Assembly: GCA_023807065.1 (NCBI GenBank)
Contig: JAJJLU010003656.1
Coordinates: 1 to 41,590, forward strand
Reading direction: 5' to 3'
Source of the DNA: Isotricha intestinalis
Taxonomy: Eukaryota > Ciliophora > Litostomatea > Vestibuliferida > Isotrichidae
Length of the DNA stretch: 41,590 nt
Below, piece after piece: positions 9,836 through 19,842 of this stretch (position 1 is its first letter; every line of letters begins with the position of its first letter). The position numbers and the translations under genes were made by a program. Under the pieces are notes generated by a model, which worked only from the letters and a program-made list of their open reading frames with translations, did not search any database and was not told where the DNA came from.

Positions 9836-11263
9836 ATGAAAAAAAAATTCAATTATATGGAATATATATCAAATTTGGGGACCAAAGAAAATTATTTTAT
9901 ATATTTAACAAATATAGAAAAAGATTCAGATATATTAACAATATCAATTGAAGAACCAGAAAAAGAATTATATTGGAAAAAAGATTTAAATAATAAAATT
10001 ATAAAAGGAATTACATCAAGTTTAGGGAATGAAATTTCTTTAATTAAATTTAATGAAATATTAATTAAAGCAATAAATCAAAGTGTCGATGAAAAAGACA
10101 ATAAATTAAACATATTATTTAAAAGTTTAAATGAAATAAAAGGAACTTATATAAAAGATAAAAGAAATATAAAAGAAGATGATAATATAAAAAAATATTT
10201 AATGATAAATATTATAGATAAAAATATAATATATCCAATTCAATTAGAATATTATGCAAATAATCCAAATGAAGATTTACTTTGGAAAACAATAAAAAGA
10301 TTAAAAGAAGAAAAAAAAAATGAATCTATTTCAGATTTATTTAATTTGCAAAAAGAAAATAATTCTCTGAAAAAATATATTGAAATTTTAGGTAATCAAA
10401 GACAAATAGGAGCAGTTGAAAATGAAAGTTATAAAATTAAATATGAGAAATTATTGGAAGAAATTAATAAGAAAAAAAATAAAGAATTTAATGATAATAA
10501 TGTAAATGAAATTAATGATACTAATAATGAATGTGGATTTTTTATGACTAATTTAGAAGAAAAAGTTAATAAGAAAAATAATGAAAGTCCTGAATTGAAA
10601 GAAGAAATGATTAAATTAGAAGAAAAAAAAAATGAAGATAATGAGATTTATGAAGATTTAATTAAAATGTTAAGAAATGAAATAAGGAATTTAAAAACAA
10701 AAGAAAAAAATTTAACTGAAAAAATTTTAAAATTAGAACAAAAATATAAACGTTTTGATATTATTAATATTTATAGTAATTATAAAAATAATATTAATTT
10801 TCTTTCAAACAGAATACAAACTCTTTATAGAGGAAATAATAAAGATAAATATCGTTCTAAAACTTCTCCAATTAAATCTAAAAGTTGTATTTCAATTTTC
10901 AGCAAAGATAAAAGCAATAGTATTTTAGATGTTAAAAAAAAATCAATTTTTAATTTTAAAAAAATAAATGATAATAGTAAAAATACTTTAAATTATACTA
11001 AATTTGCAATGTATTCTAATAATATTTTTAATAGGAGATTAAAAAATAAAAATGGTTTTCATTTTTTAAAAAAAAAATCAACATTAGATAATAATTCTTT
11101 AACATTTAAAAGTAATTCAAATGAAAGGAAAAAAAATATTAATATTAACAATAATTATAATACATTTTATAAATATCATAATCAAAGTTTTTCAATGAAT
11201 AAATTTTTAAATCAAGAAAATAAATTAAAACCAATAATAAGAGGAAAACAATATAGTAATTGA
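9836..11263 (+). CDS. CCDC61/VFL3-like basal-body protein
   Basis: 475 residues, ending on TGA. Residues 10-158 follow the XRCC4-like head of CCDC61 (VFL3 in Chlamydomonas): an acidic strand pair, a Trp-containing helix start (ELYWKKDLNNKIIKGI), a conserved KFNEILIKAI helix, and the strand KKYLMINIIDKNIIYPIQLEYY. The last corresponds to the family's 'RYLILxY...YPLPLxY' motif and is followed by a LWKTIKRLKEE helix. Coiled coil follows at about 158-205 and 230-300, then a basic Ser/Asn-rich tail with many Lys residues, as in CCDC61. VFL3/CCDC61 forms coiled-coil filaments that orient basal bodies and striated fibres. This implies cilia or flagella, consistent with the LC8 gene at 23.6-23.9 kb. 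Assignment is by motif order, not alignment. Confidence 0.72.
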   Translation: MKKKFNYMEYISNLGTKENYFIYLTNIEKDSDILTISIEEPEKELYWKKDLNNKIIKGITSSLGNEISLIKFNEILIKAINQSVDEKDNKLNILFKSLNEIKGTYIKDKRNIKEDDNIKKYLMINIIDKNIIYPIQLEYYANNPNEDLLWKTIKRLKEEKKNESISDLFNLQKENNSLKKYIEILGNQRQIGAVENESYKIKYEKLLEEINKKKNKEFNDNNVNEINDTNNECGFFMTNLEEKVNKKNNESPELKEEMIKLEEKKNEDNEIYEDLIKMLRNEIRNLKTKEKNLTEKILKLEQKYKRFDIINIYSNYKNNINFLSNRIQTLYRGNNKDKYRSKTSPIKSKSCISIFSKDKSNSILDVKKKSIFNFKKINDNSKNTLNYTKFAMYSNNIFNRRLKNKNGFHFLKKKSTLDNNSLTFKSNSNERKKNININNNYNTFYKYHNQSFSMNKFLNQENKLKPIIRGKQYSN

Positions 11264-11331
11264 AAATAAACTTAAATAATATATTTTTAAAAAAAATAAT
11301 TTTAAATTAAATTAAATAAAAAAATAAAAAT

Positions 11332-13986
11332 TTAAGGATTAAAAGGAATAACTTTATGTTCGAAAAAAGTGTTGACTAAATGAACATTATTTTTCCCATC
11401 AATAATTCCAAAATCTTTTTTACTAAAACTATTATTATTAATAGTAAAATCATTATCTTTATTTAATAAAAGGAAATTTTTTTCAGTTGAAAATTTAACA
11501 TTTTCGAAATTTATTTTTTTATCAGTTTTTAACAAAGCATTATCTTTAACACTATATTCATAAACAACATCAATTTCATCAATTTCTTTTAATCCACCTA
11601 AAACATATATTTTATCATCACTAACTTTTAATAAAGCATTATAATATAATATAGAAGAAATATCATTTGGATTTTTAAATTCTAAACTTTCCCATTTAAT
11701 TACATTGTTATTATTATTATCATCAATAATTAAAGAATTTATATTTTCAATATTTAATCTTTCTATTAAAGTTATTGGATCTAATTTAAAATTATATCCA
11801 AATAAAAGATATAAATATTTATTGTTATATATAAATGAAGCTCCTTGACCATGATTTCCTTTTGTACTTGGTATTTCTTGCCATTTTAATATATATTCTG
11901 TGTTTTTTGATATAAATTTTTTTTTCGATTTTTGAGATATTGTTTCCATATTTTTTATTGATTGAGATAATTCTTCTTTTTCCTTCTTTAATTCTTCTTT
12001 TTCTTCTTCTTCTTCTTTATTTTCATCATATTTTATCTCTTCTTCTTTTTTTTCTTCTTCTTTTATCTCTTCATTTTTTTCTTCTTCTTTTTTTTCTTCA
12101 TTATTTTCTTCTTCTTTTTTTTCTTCTTCTTTTTTTTCTTCTTCTTTTATTTCTTCATTATTTTCTTCTTCTTTTTTTTCTTCATTATTTTCTTCTTCTT
12201 TTTTTTCTTCATTATTTTCTTCTTCTTTTTTTTCTTCTTCTTTTTTTTCTTCTTCTTTTTTTTCTTCTTCTTTTATTCCTTCATTATTTTCTTCTTCTTT
12301 TTTTTCTTCTTCTTTTACTTCAGATATCTTTTCTGGACTTTGGATATTTTTATAATCTTCATTTTGAAAATCATTTTTATCTAATTCATTAATAATTCCT
12401 CCTTCAATTTCTTCATCTTTAAAAATTAATACTTCACATTTATTAGTATAAGTACCACTCAAACAGAATAAAAATAATTGTTTTTTATATTTATTTTCAA
12501 TTTTAACAGGAATTAAACTAGGCCACCAATTATGACTAAATTTTAACATTCCAATATATTGCATTTCATTAGTATTATAATCATAAATATAAAATTTTTG
12601 ACTTGTTGCTCCTGTTATTAAAAATATTTTTTCCATATTATCATAATTATAATTTACTTGAATAAAATTATTTAAATTATCTTTAAATTGTTCTTTATAA
12701 TCTAAAAAATTCATTAAATTAAATCTTAATGTACTATAATTAAAAACTAAAACTCTTGAATTATCATAAATTTTCATTAATTTATTATACTTATTTAAAT
12801 AATAACCTTTTTCAAAAATTAATTTTGAATCAATTAAAAGTTCTTCAAGTTCAATTTCTAAATTAGTATTGATATCCATACATTTTTTATATTTATCATA
12901 AAATTCATCATATAAAAGATTATATTCTTTAAAATTTGAAAGTAATATTTCTAATTCTTTTAACAATTCATTTATTTTTTTCATTGATTCTTCACAATCA
13001 TAAAATGGATTATTTTTATAATTTAAAACTAAATTATATAAATTTGTTATTATATTTGTTAAATCTTCTGGATGATATTTATTATTAATTGAATCTAATA
13101 TTCTTTTTAAATTATTAACTGGAATATCTCTTAATTCAATTTCTTCATTTGGATTATTCACAAATTTACTTTTAATTAAATTTATTTTTTCTTCAAAAAA
13201 ATGATTTAAATTATCACTATTTAATTTTTCATTTATACTTTTAGTTTCTAAAATTTTTTGAATAATATAATTTAAAGTACTTAATTCATAATCTTTAAAT
13301 TTTATGATTGGAATAAATTCTGTTTTTTTCTTTTTAAAATGTTCATCTTTTTTATTACATTTTTCACAACTTGCAATAGAACATTTTTTACATATATTAC
13401 TTGCTTTTTCTTCAAAACAAAAAGAACATCTTTTAAAATATTCTATAATTGTTTTTAATTTATTTTGTAATTCTATTTCTATAATATTATTTAAAGAATT
13501 TGTAGATGATAAATCTATATTAAATACTTCTTTTATTAATTTTTCATTAGGATAAATATTTGTTATATCTTCATCTTTATAAATTATCATATAATTATCT
13601 TCTTCTAATTTTGGAAAAGTTGCTAAAAGATTATATTTAAAATTTTGAAAGGTTAATGAAGGATTTATTAAAAATGATTTTTTTGTTTTTTCAAATAAAC
13701 AATCAAATTGTATTTTAAAATTTGGATGTTTTCCTTCATCATAATTAATTAAATTTATTATTATATCATTATTTGGATCTTCATTTATAAAAACTGAATT
13801 TAATTTGTCTAAAGAATTTTTCTTTTTTAAATTTATATCATTATATAATATTTGATAATTAGTTCCTTTTATTTCTTCATAATAAATTTCTATAAATTTA
13901 AATAATTTATCTAAGTTTGATTCTTTATTAATTTGAAAAGAAGTTGAATCTTTATTATAATTAACTTGTATTCCGAATTTATCCAT
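11332..13986 (-). CDS. UBL/B-box/coiled-coil/Kelch protein
   Basis: 884 residues. Residues 1-80 and 88-175 look like two ubiquitin-like or PB1-like beta-grasp modules. A B-box-type zinc finger follows, using C187, C190, C199, C202, C207, C210 and H216. Helical coiled coil occupies about 225-400. The rest is a degenerate Kelch-type propeller. Blade-like strands include KIFLITGATSQKFYIYDYNT, QLFLFCLSG, YLYLLFGY and KIYVLGGLKEID. A Glu/Lys tract of over 100 residues interrupts the propeller between blades. The architecture suggests a substrate-binding scaffold, perhaps in ubiquitin signalling, but no RING is present. Its 3' end converges on the CCDC61-like gene with only 68 bases between them. 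Confidence 0.8.
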   Translation of the reverse strand: MDKFGIQVNYNKDSTSFQINKESNLDKLFKFIEIYYEEIKGTNYQILYNDINLKKKNSLDKLNSVFINEDPNNDIIINLINYDEGKHPNFKIQFDCLFEKTKKSFLINPSLTFQNFKYNLLATFPKLEEDNYMIIYKDEDITNIYPNEKLIKEVFNIDLSSTNSLNNIIEIELQNKLKTIIEYFKRCSFCFEEKASNICKKCSIASCEKCNKKDEHFKKKKTEFIPIIKFKDYELSTLNYIIQKILETKSINEKLNSDNLNHFFEEKINLIKSKFVNNPNEEIELRDIPVNNLKRILDSINNKYHPEDLTNIITNLYNLVLNYKNNPFYDCEESMKKINELLKELEILLSNFKEYNLLYDEFYDKYKKCMDINTNLEIELEELLIDSKLIFEKGYYLNKYNKLMKIYDNSRVLVFNYSTLRFNLMNFLDYKEQFKDNLNNFIQVNYNYDNMEKIFLITGATSQKFYIYDYNTNEMQYIGMLKFSHNWWPSLIPVKIENKYKKQLFLFCLSGTYTNKCEVLIFKDEEIEGGIINELDKNDFQNEDYKNIQSPEKISEVKEEEKKEEENNEGIKEEEKKEEEKKEEEKKEEENNEEKKEEENNEEKKEEENNEEIKEEEKKEEEKKEEENNEEKKEEEKNEEIKEEEKKEEEIKYDENKEEEEEKEELKKEKEELSQSIKNMETISQKSKKKFISKNTEYILKWQEIPSTKGNHGQGASFIYNNKYLYLLFGYNFKLDPITLIERLNIENINSLIIDDNNNNNVIKWESLEFKNPNDISSILYYNALLKVSDDKIYVLGGLKEIDEIDVVYEYSVKDNALLKTDKKINFENVKFSTEKNFLLLNKDNDFTINNNSFSKKDFGIIDGKNNVHLVNTFFEHKVIPFNP
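11975..12315 (-). repeat. Glu/Lys-coding low-complexity repeat inside Kelch gene
   Basis: Imperfect tandem TTCTTCTTCTTTTTTTTC-type units on the plus strand encode EEKKEE / EENNEE blocks on the minus strand. The tract keeps the reading frame throughout. Its near-identical units are expected to vary in copy number and to be hard to assemble. Confidence 0.9.
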
Positions 13987-14098
13987 ATAATTTAATAAAT
14001 TATTTTATTTATATTTTTATTCTTTTTAATAAAATTTAATTGATTTAAATAAAGTGATTTTTTTAATTTAAAAATTAAAATTTAAATAAATAAGAACC

Positions 14099-14106
14099 AT
14101 GACGTA
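14099..14106 (+). promoter_or_regulatory. candidate CRE/ATF-like site
   Basis: The 8-mer ATGACGTA, GC-rich for this DNA, lies 113 bases upstream of the Kelch gene start. The same 8-mer recurs at 15749-15756. TGACGT is the bZIP (CREB/ATF) half-site. Two copies are suggestive only. Confidence 0.25.
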
Positions 14107-14201
14107 AAGATAATTAATTTTTATATATAATAATTTATATATTAAATATAAATGATTTAAAAATATTTCATTTAATTAATTCAAATTATTACTTTCAAAG
14201 A

Positions 14202-15473
14202 TTAATTAGTGTTAAATTTATCAAGTAAAATATAATTTTCATTTTCCATATCTTTATGACAATTACCTTTAGGATAATTTTCAAATTCTTTCCACATTTT
14301 TAAAGTAGAAATTAAATAATCCCATTTATCATAAGAATGTGAAAAATAATAATCAATAATATCATTTTTCTCTTTTTGGGATATTGAATAATTTAAATTT
14401 TCAGATATAAAATTTTGAATTGAAATTGGAACATCTATTTTATTTAATGAATTAATATTATTTTCTAATTTATCATTTGCAAAAGAAAATCTTGATTTAT
14501 CCTTAGATAAGAATATTTTATTTAAATTATTTATAGAAAGATAATTTTTCGTAGATTCAACTAATTTATTATTATCATTATCATTATTATTTTTAATTAT
14601 ATTATTTTCATTATCATTATTATTTTCCTTATCTACATAATTTAAACAAATAAATTTTTCATTATAATCATTATTATTACTATTATCATTATCAATATTT
14701 CTATTATTCCCATTATCACAATAACAATTATCTTTACAACAAACATCATTATTAAAATGGATATTATTATTATAATCAATAAATTTATGTTTTTGTAAAT
14801 AATCTATAACAATATCTTTATTATATACATTAAAAGCATTAGGAAAGAAAGTTTTAACATCTTTAATTCCACATAATTCTTTTTTAACACTTTCTTTTTC
14901 AATTTGACTTAATTGAATAGCTAAAAAAATTTGATTAGCAAAGATATTTTTATTATTATTCATTTCATCTCTACTAACAATATCATCTTTATTAGCAATA
15001 TAATGTAAATACAAGCAATCTTTATTTAAGCAAATAGAATTTCTTAAAAAATTTAAGCAATATTTAGTAGTACCATAACTAGCTTTAATAATATGTTTAT
15101 CAATAATAGAATTATCAAGAGATAAAATACATAAAGAACTTTCTTTATAATTTGAATATGTAACATAACAAGAATAACTTGGCCCATTTGGTCCATTTGA
15201 ATTATATATTTTATTCTTATTTATTACTAATTTTATTATTTTTCCATATTGACCAAAATATTCAAAATTTTTTAATTCTGATTCTTTCTTTATTAAATTT
15301 GTGGATAATCCTATTATGTATACTAAATGTTTTTGAATTATTCTACATTGTTGAAGAGAATTATATTTCGTGTTTACTGGAGAAAATAAATCTTTTGGAT
15401 ATTTTATTGTAGGACTTGGATTTGATAGAAAATTTTTCTCTTTTATTAAATTATTATCAGATTCTTGGGACAT
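14202..15473 (-). CDS. NOT4/CNOT4-like RRM + CCCH protein lacking the RING
   Basis: 423 residues. Residues 43-135 match the CNOT4 RRM: RIIQKHLVYIIGLS, EYFGQYGKIIKLVIN, GPSYSCYVTY and IIKASYGTTKYC. A CCCH finger follows directly (C139-x8-C148-x4-C153-x3-H157), as in CNOT4. In CNOT4 a C4C4 RING precedes this block; here only about 40 polar residues do, so no ubiquitin ligase activity is expected from this chain. The middle is Asn/Asp-rich (about 245-310) and includes a CCKDNCYCDNG cluster at about 247-258. A C-terminal 'SRFSF...VPISIQNFI' segment recurs in the two paralogues at 34.2 kb and 39.7 kb. Probable role: RNA binding in mRNA decay or translation control. It is divergent from the gene at 15976. 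Confidence 0.88.
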   Translation of the reverse strand: MSQESDNNLIKEKNFLSNPSPTIKYPKDLFSPVNTKYNSLQQCRIIQKHLVYIIGLSTNLIKKESELKNFEYFGQYGKIIKLVINKNKIYNSNGPNGPSYSCYVTYSNYKESSLCILSLDNSIIDKHIIKASYGTTKYCLNFLRNSICLNKDCLYLHYIANKDDIVSRDEMNNNKNIFANQIFLAIQLSQIEKESVKKELCGIKDVKTFFPNAFNVYNKDIVIDYLQKHKFIDYNNNIHFNNDVCCKDNCYCDNGNNRNIDNDNSNNNDYNEKFICLNYVDKENNNDNENNIIKNNNDNDNNKLVESTKNYLSINNLNKIFLSKDKSRFSFANDKLENNINSLNKIDVPISIQNFISENLNYSISQKEKNDIIDYYFSHSYDKWDYLISTLKMWKEFENYPKGNCHKDMENENYILLDKFNTN

Positions 15474-15975
15474 TTATTTTTTTTTTTTTATTTTTTTTAT
15501 TTTTTTATTTTTGTTTTTTTTTTCTTTTAAAAGAGATTTTTCATTTTTGGATTTTTTAAAAATGTTATTTTAATTTTATTTTATTTTTTTATTTTTTGAA
15601 GTTATTTTTTATAAATTATATTTTATTTTATATTTATTTTTAGGATATATATTTGCTTTGAAGAACACATAAATTTGTTTTGGTTTACCATCAAACACTA
15701 TTTTACAACACATTCAATAATCTATTATATTCACTTTTTTATAAAAATATGACGTAGTTATTTAATTAAATAATATTTATTATAATTTAATATTATTAAT
15801 TCAATATTTTTGAATTTTTGTGAGTTGACAATTTTTATTCTGAATAAAGAAATGTAATATTCTCACTTTAATTATAGTTTAAATTTTATATTATTGTATT
15901 TATTTTTAAAAAATTTCAAAATATTATTAAATAACAATTAAACTTTTATAAAATTTAAATTTAATTTTTCTTTAA
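15474..15975. other. divergent intergenic region
   Basis: Spacer between the NOT4-like gene (minus) and the FxPxIN gene (plus). The first 110 bases beside the NOT4-like start are T-rich runs, that is, an A-rich leader on the minus strand. It contains the second ATGACGTA copy. No RNA gene seen. Confidence 0.35.
15749..15756 (+). promoter_or_regulatory. candidate CRE/ATF-like site
   Basis: Second ATGACGTA, in the shared promoter region of the divergent genes starting at 15473 and 15976. Compare 14099-14106. Confidence 0.25.
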
Positions 15976-17046
15976 ATGAAGAGTTTAAATGAAACAACAA
16001 ATTCAACATCAACACAATCAATGAGAGATATATTAATTTTTTCAAAGCCTCATTCAAAAAAATTATTAGATAATATGTATTATAATAAAAGAGCATTATC
16101 TCCTAATTCAAAAGAGGAAAAAAATAAAGAAAATCCAATCTCAATATTAGATTATGAATTTTTAAATCCTAAAGAAACTAATTTTAACACAATAAAAAAA
16201 TCACATTCTCAAGTGAATATAATAGATAATAAATTAACTAATAATAATACAATAAATAGCAATAATATTTATTTACAACATTTAAAAAAAAATCCTTCAA
16301 ATTCAAATTTAATGAATGATTATATTCATAATGAAGATATTAAAGACCTTCAAAATAATAATAAACAAAATTTAAAAAATAAATTTAATGTTTATGAAAA
16401 AGAAATGGCTTTAAAAATAAAAAAAGAAATAAAATTAGAGCAATTAAGACAAGAAAAAATAAAAAAAGAATTATCAGAAATGAAAAATAAACCAACAATC
16501 AATAAAACTTCAATTAAAATGTCAAAAAATAATATTCCAATATATAAAAGATTAAATGAAATAAATGAACATTATAAAGAAAACATAAATAAAATAAGAG
16601 AAGAAATGAATTTTGAAAAAGAAATGAGAGAAATTGAAAAATATGATAATATATATAAAAATAATGATAAATATAATGAACCTTTAAATTTTAATAAATG
16701 GATAAATAAAAATAATGAATGGGAAAATCAAAGAAAAATGAAATTAGAACTTTTAAAAGATGAAATTGAAGAATTTGAAGGTGATGATGAATTAAAATTT
16801 AAACCTGAAATTAATAAAAATAGTGAAAGAATAGTTAGAAGTAAAGGAGAAGATTTTTCAAAAAGAATTTTTGTTTCGAGAGATAATAAAAATTCTTTTG
16901 TTCAAAAACATTTAAAAGATAATAAACCTACTTTTACCCCAAAAATTAATAAGAAATTTAAAATTAGAAATGATTATTATAATTTTATGAATGAAAATCA
17001 AGTGGAAATTTATTATCAATTATATAAAAATAATAATAATAAATAA
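15976..17046 (+). CDS. FxPxIN-repeat protein (likely cytoskeletal)
   Basis: 356 residues, Lys/Asn/Glu-rich. A long central helical stretch (about 130-220) is charged and coiled-coil-like. Two copies of a short motif lie in the C-terminal third: LKFKPEINKNS and PTFTPKINKKF. The [FY]xPxIN motif is common in proteins of ciliates and other flagellated protists with presumed axonemal or cortical roles. That link is family-level impression, not proof. No enzyme motif, signal peptide or membrane segment. A related motif set occurs in the minus-strand gene at 19843-21573. Function unassigned; the gene itself is secure from its long coding-like frame. Confidence 0.75.
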   Translation: MKSLNETTNSTSTQSMRDILIFSKPHSKKLLDNMYYNKRALSPNSKEEKNKENPISILDYEFLNPKETNFNTIKKSHSQVNIIDNKLTNNNTINSNNIYLQHLKKNPSNSNLMNDYIHNEDIKDLQNNNKQNLKNKFNVYEKEMALKIKKEIKLEQLRQEKIKKELSEMKNKPTINKTSIKMSKNNIPIYKRLNEINEHYKENINKIREEMNFEKEMREIEKYDNIYKNNDKYNEPLNFNKWINKNNEWENQRKMKLELLKDEIEEFEGDDELKFKPEINKNSERIVRSKGEDFSKRIFVSRDNKNSFVQKHLKDNKPTFTPKINKKFKIRNDYYNFMNENQVEIYYQLYKNNNNK

Positions 17047-17548
17047 GTATGATTTATAAATATATTTTTTTTTGAAAAAAAATTTAAACAAATCAATTAA
17101 TATTATAATAATAATAATTTTAAAATATATTTTATATTATCGAAAATTTATATATAATATATATCAACAATAATCATTTAAAAATAATATTATTTAATTA
17201 TTAATTCTTGTGATTTATTTTAGATATTCTAATTTTCTGAATTTATCATTGAATATTAATTTTACATCTAGAACCAATTCTATAAAACTTCCTATCTATA
17301 TTATCTAAAAAAAATATAATAAATAATTATATAATATAAATTTTGAATAATTGTTTGAATTTCTTTCAAAAATTTTAAAGTCAATAAATGAATTTTATGT
17401 ATACGCATATGTGATAAAAAAATTAAAGTTAAAAAGTGTTTAAATTTAAGAAAGTTTAAATTAATATATAAATCTTTTACTGAAGAAGCAATATTAATTT
17501 TTTAATTAATTTTATATAATATAAAATATTGTTATAAATATAAAAACA
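17047..17548. other. intergenic between two plus-strand genes
   Basis: Spacer upstream of the 645-residue gene. The minus strand at 17230-17310 is a little richer in G/C and reads as a short peptide-like stretch after a poly-T/AG. I could not build a credible gene from it (see rejected items). Confidence 0.3.
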
Positions 17549-19486
17549 ATGAAAGGAAAAGGAAAAAAAACAAGAAATATTTCAAAGATTGATAGAATAA
17601 GAAAAGAAACTGAAATGTTATTAAAAACACTTCAAAAAGAACAAAAAGAATTAGAAACTTTAAGAAATGAAAATAATAATCTAAGAGGTTATTTAATTTC
17701 TGGAATAATTCCACCTAAAAAAAAGAAAAACATTGATATTCATGCTCCTTTAACATTTTATAAAACTCAAACTTTTAAAAGAAAAAAGTCTTTTGAATCA
17801 ATATCTAAAAAATCTCAAAAAACAGAAAATAATAATAAAGAAATTCAAAATGAAGAAGAAAATAAAAAAGAAGAAAAAAATGAAGAAAATAAAGAAGAAA
17901 ATAAAGAAGAAAATAAAGAAGAAAATAAAGAAGAAAATAAAGAAGAAAATAAAGAAGAAAATGCAATTGAAAAAGTTAATGATAATGAAAATGAAGAAAA
18001 TGCAATAGAAAAAGTTAATGTTAATGAAAATGAAGAAAATGCAATTGAAAAAGTTAATGATAATGAAAATGAAGAAAATAAAAACGAAGAAAATAATGAT
18101 AATAAAAAGGAAGAAGAAAATGCAATTGAAGAAATTAATGATAATAAAAAGGAAGAAGAAAATAAAAATGAAGAAATTATAGAAGAAGAAATCAAAGATG
18201 AACATTTAAATGAGAATGAATATGTAAAAGAATATATAGATAGTAAAAACTTTATAAAAAAATTAGATATAGAATCAACAAAGCAAAATATAAATAAATA
18301 TACAGATATAGAAATAAATGAGCAAACATTAATAGAATGTCAATTAAATAATAAAGAAAATTATGAAAAAATAAATAATAATATAGATGAATTATGTGAT
18401 AAAATATTAAATAATAAATTAACTCCACTTAATTTTTTAAACATAATAACATTATTAAGTTCAAATCTAAGAACTAAAATGATATATGAAATATATCATA
18501 ATCCAGAAAATTATATTTCATTTAAAGAAATAGAAGAATCAGAAGAAGAATCTTCAATAGCTTTTTCTGAAGGAATATTATCTAAAATATTAATTAAAAA
18601 CAATATTTCAACAGCAATAAAAAATACCAATGATAATAATGAAAAATTAAATATAACTTTACTTCAATTAATTTCAAGTGGAGAAGCATTTAAAAAAAAA
18701 ATATTAATATCATATAAATTAGATAATGAAAAAACAATAAATTTATTATCAAACGAAGAAGAAAAGGAAAATTTTATTCAAGAGAAAAAAAACTATATTT
18801 CAAATGTATTAAATATTCCATTAGATAAAATTCATATAACAAATATAATAAATAATACATTAACTTTAAATATAACAATATATTTATCATTAAATTCAAT
18901 ATTAGAAGATTCAATAATAAATAAAATAGAAGATGAAAATATTGTATCAATTAAAGTAAAACCTTTATTAGAATATTATATTATTTCAGAAGATAATTTT
19001 GATTTAAGAGGAAATAGAACAATAGAAAATTTTGAAGATGGAATTAGAGGACCTGAAAATAATTTACAAAAATATATTTCTCCTAAAAATTATTTTGGTT
19101 TAGGTTTAAAAGTTAAAAATAATTTTTATGATATTAATAATGAATGGTATATTGCTTATTATAATTCTTTATATATTCCTTATAATTATAATAAAGAACA
19201 TTTAAATTGTAATCATTTATCAAGTGAAAAATTTCATTTTTGTGATTATGGAATTTTTCTAAATCAAAATTGTGAAAAAATTGAAAATGAAAATTGTGTT
19301 ATTGAATATAAAGGAAATACTTATTTTTATAATTTTATGTGTATTGTTAACCCTGAATTTGTTAGAATTTCTGATGAAAATTTTAATGAATGTTATTGGG
19401 TTGTTTCCAGTGATTTTGATAATAATATTGAAAGAAATTATACTGAAGAAATTAGACCTAGTAAAATTATTTTGAGAATGAAATAA
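17549..19486 (+). CDS. coiled-coil protein with degenerate ART-like 'GNR...IRP' C-terminal domain
   Basis: 645 residues. A basic N-terminal coiled coil (12-48, with a leucine/glutamate heptad pattern) is followed by a Glu/Asn/Lys low-complexity tract (about 95-215) made of KEEN and ENAIEKVNDNENE repeats. The middle (about 345-475) has an alpha/beta region including VLNIPLDKIHITNI. Residues 486-645 match a protist family I know from ciliates and some fungi/amoebae: LRGNRTIENF, YFGLGLKV, EWYIAYYN, DYGIF, FMCIVNPEFVRI, YWVVSSD and EEIRPSKIILRMK. In typical members the corresponding sites read YHG and GVYxxP, reminiscent of PARP/ADP-ribosyltransferase folds. Here the His position is Tyr, so catalysis is doubtful. 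Function is unknown. Confidence 0.75.
   Translation: MKGKGKKTRNISKIDRIRKETEMLLKTLQKEQKELETLRNENNNLRGYLISGIIPPKKKKNIDIHAPLTFYKTQTFKRKKSFESISKKSQKTENNNKEIQNEEENKKEEKNEENKEENKEENKEENKEENKEENKEENAIEKVNDNENEENAIEKVNVNENEENAIEKVNDNENEENKNEENNDNKKEEENAIEEINDNKKEEENKNEEIIEEEIKDEHLNENEYVKEYIDSKNFIKKLDIESTKQNINKYTDIEINEQTLIECQLNNKENYEKINNNIDELCDKILNNKLTPLNFLNIITLLSSNLRTKMIYEIYHNPENYISFKEIEESEEESSIAFSEGILSKILIKNNISTAIKNTNDNNEKLNITLLQLISSGEAFKKKILISYKLDNEKTINLLSNEEEKENFIQEKKNYISNVLNIPLDKIHITNIINNTLTLNITIYLSLNSILEDSIINKIEDENIVSIKVKPLLEYYIISEDNFDLRGNRTIENFEDGIRGPENNLQKYISPKNYFGLGLKVKNNFYDINNEWYIAYYNSLYIPYNYNKEHLNCNHLSSEKFHFCDYGIFLNQNCEKIENENCVIEYKGNTYFYNFMCIVNPEFVRISDENFNECYWVVSSDFDNNIERNYTEEIRPSKIILRMK
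17879..17962 (+). repeat. 12-bp tandem repeat coding KEEN, about seven units
   Basis: Near-perfect GAAGAAAATAAA units in frame encode (N/K)EEN repeats at residues 111-138 of the 645-residue protein. Perfect period and frame preservation suggest recent slippage expansion. Confidence 0.92.
17957..18073 (+). repeat. 39-bp tandem repeat, three units
   Basis: Three consecutive 13-residue units ENAIEKVN(D/V)NENE (residues 137-175). A fourth degenerate unit, ENAIEEINDNKKE, lies at about 190. It abuts and slightly overlaps the KEEN array. Confidence 0.9.
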
Positions 19487-19842
19487 TTTTCACCATTTTT
19501 TTTAATATATTTTTTTTAAGTTAATTTGAATTTTTCTTTTTTTTTGAGTTTTAAATTTTGTTTTAAATTTAGTTTTAAAGGTTTAACTATTGTTTATAAT
19601 AAAAAAGAATATAATTGGGGAATTAGTAAAATATTTTTTAAAATTTAAATTTCGATTTTTTTATGTAAATAAAAATTAATTTTTATTAAATAAAAGCTAA
19701 TTTAAATCTAATCAAATTTTAAATTGTATTGAATTAATTAGATAATAAATATAATATTTATAAGAAAAAAAAGTAAATAAGTCTTAAATTATAATTTAAA
19801 AGAAAAAATTTTTTATAAATACCATTCTAGAAAATAATTAAT
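19487..19842. other. convergent intergenic region
   Basis: 3' ends of the plus-strand gene ending 19486 and the minus-strand gene ending 19843 face each other. T-rich then A-rich runs; nothing else recognised. Confidence 0.35.

Noticed and set aside
17230..17450. Minus-strand peptide (NIDRKFYRIGSRCKI...) after a poly-T/AG, suggesting a small spliced gene.
   Set aside because: No convincing donor site or upstream exon. The best splice model gives only about 20 residues.
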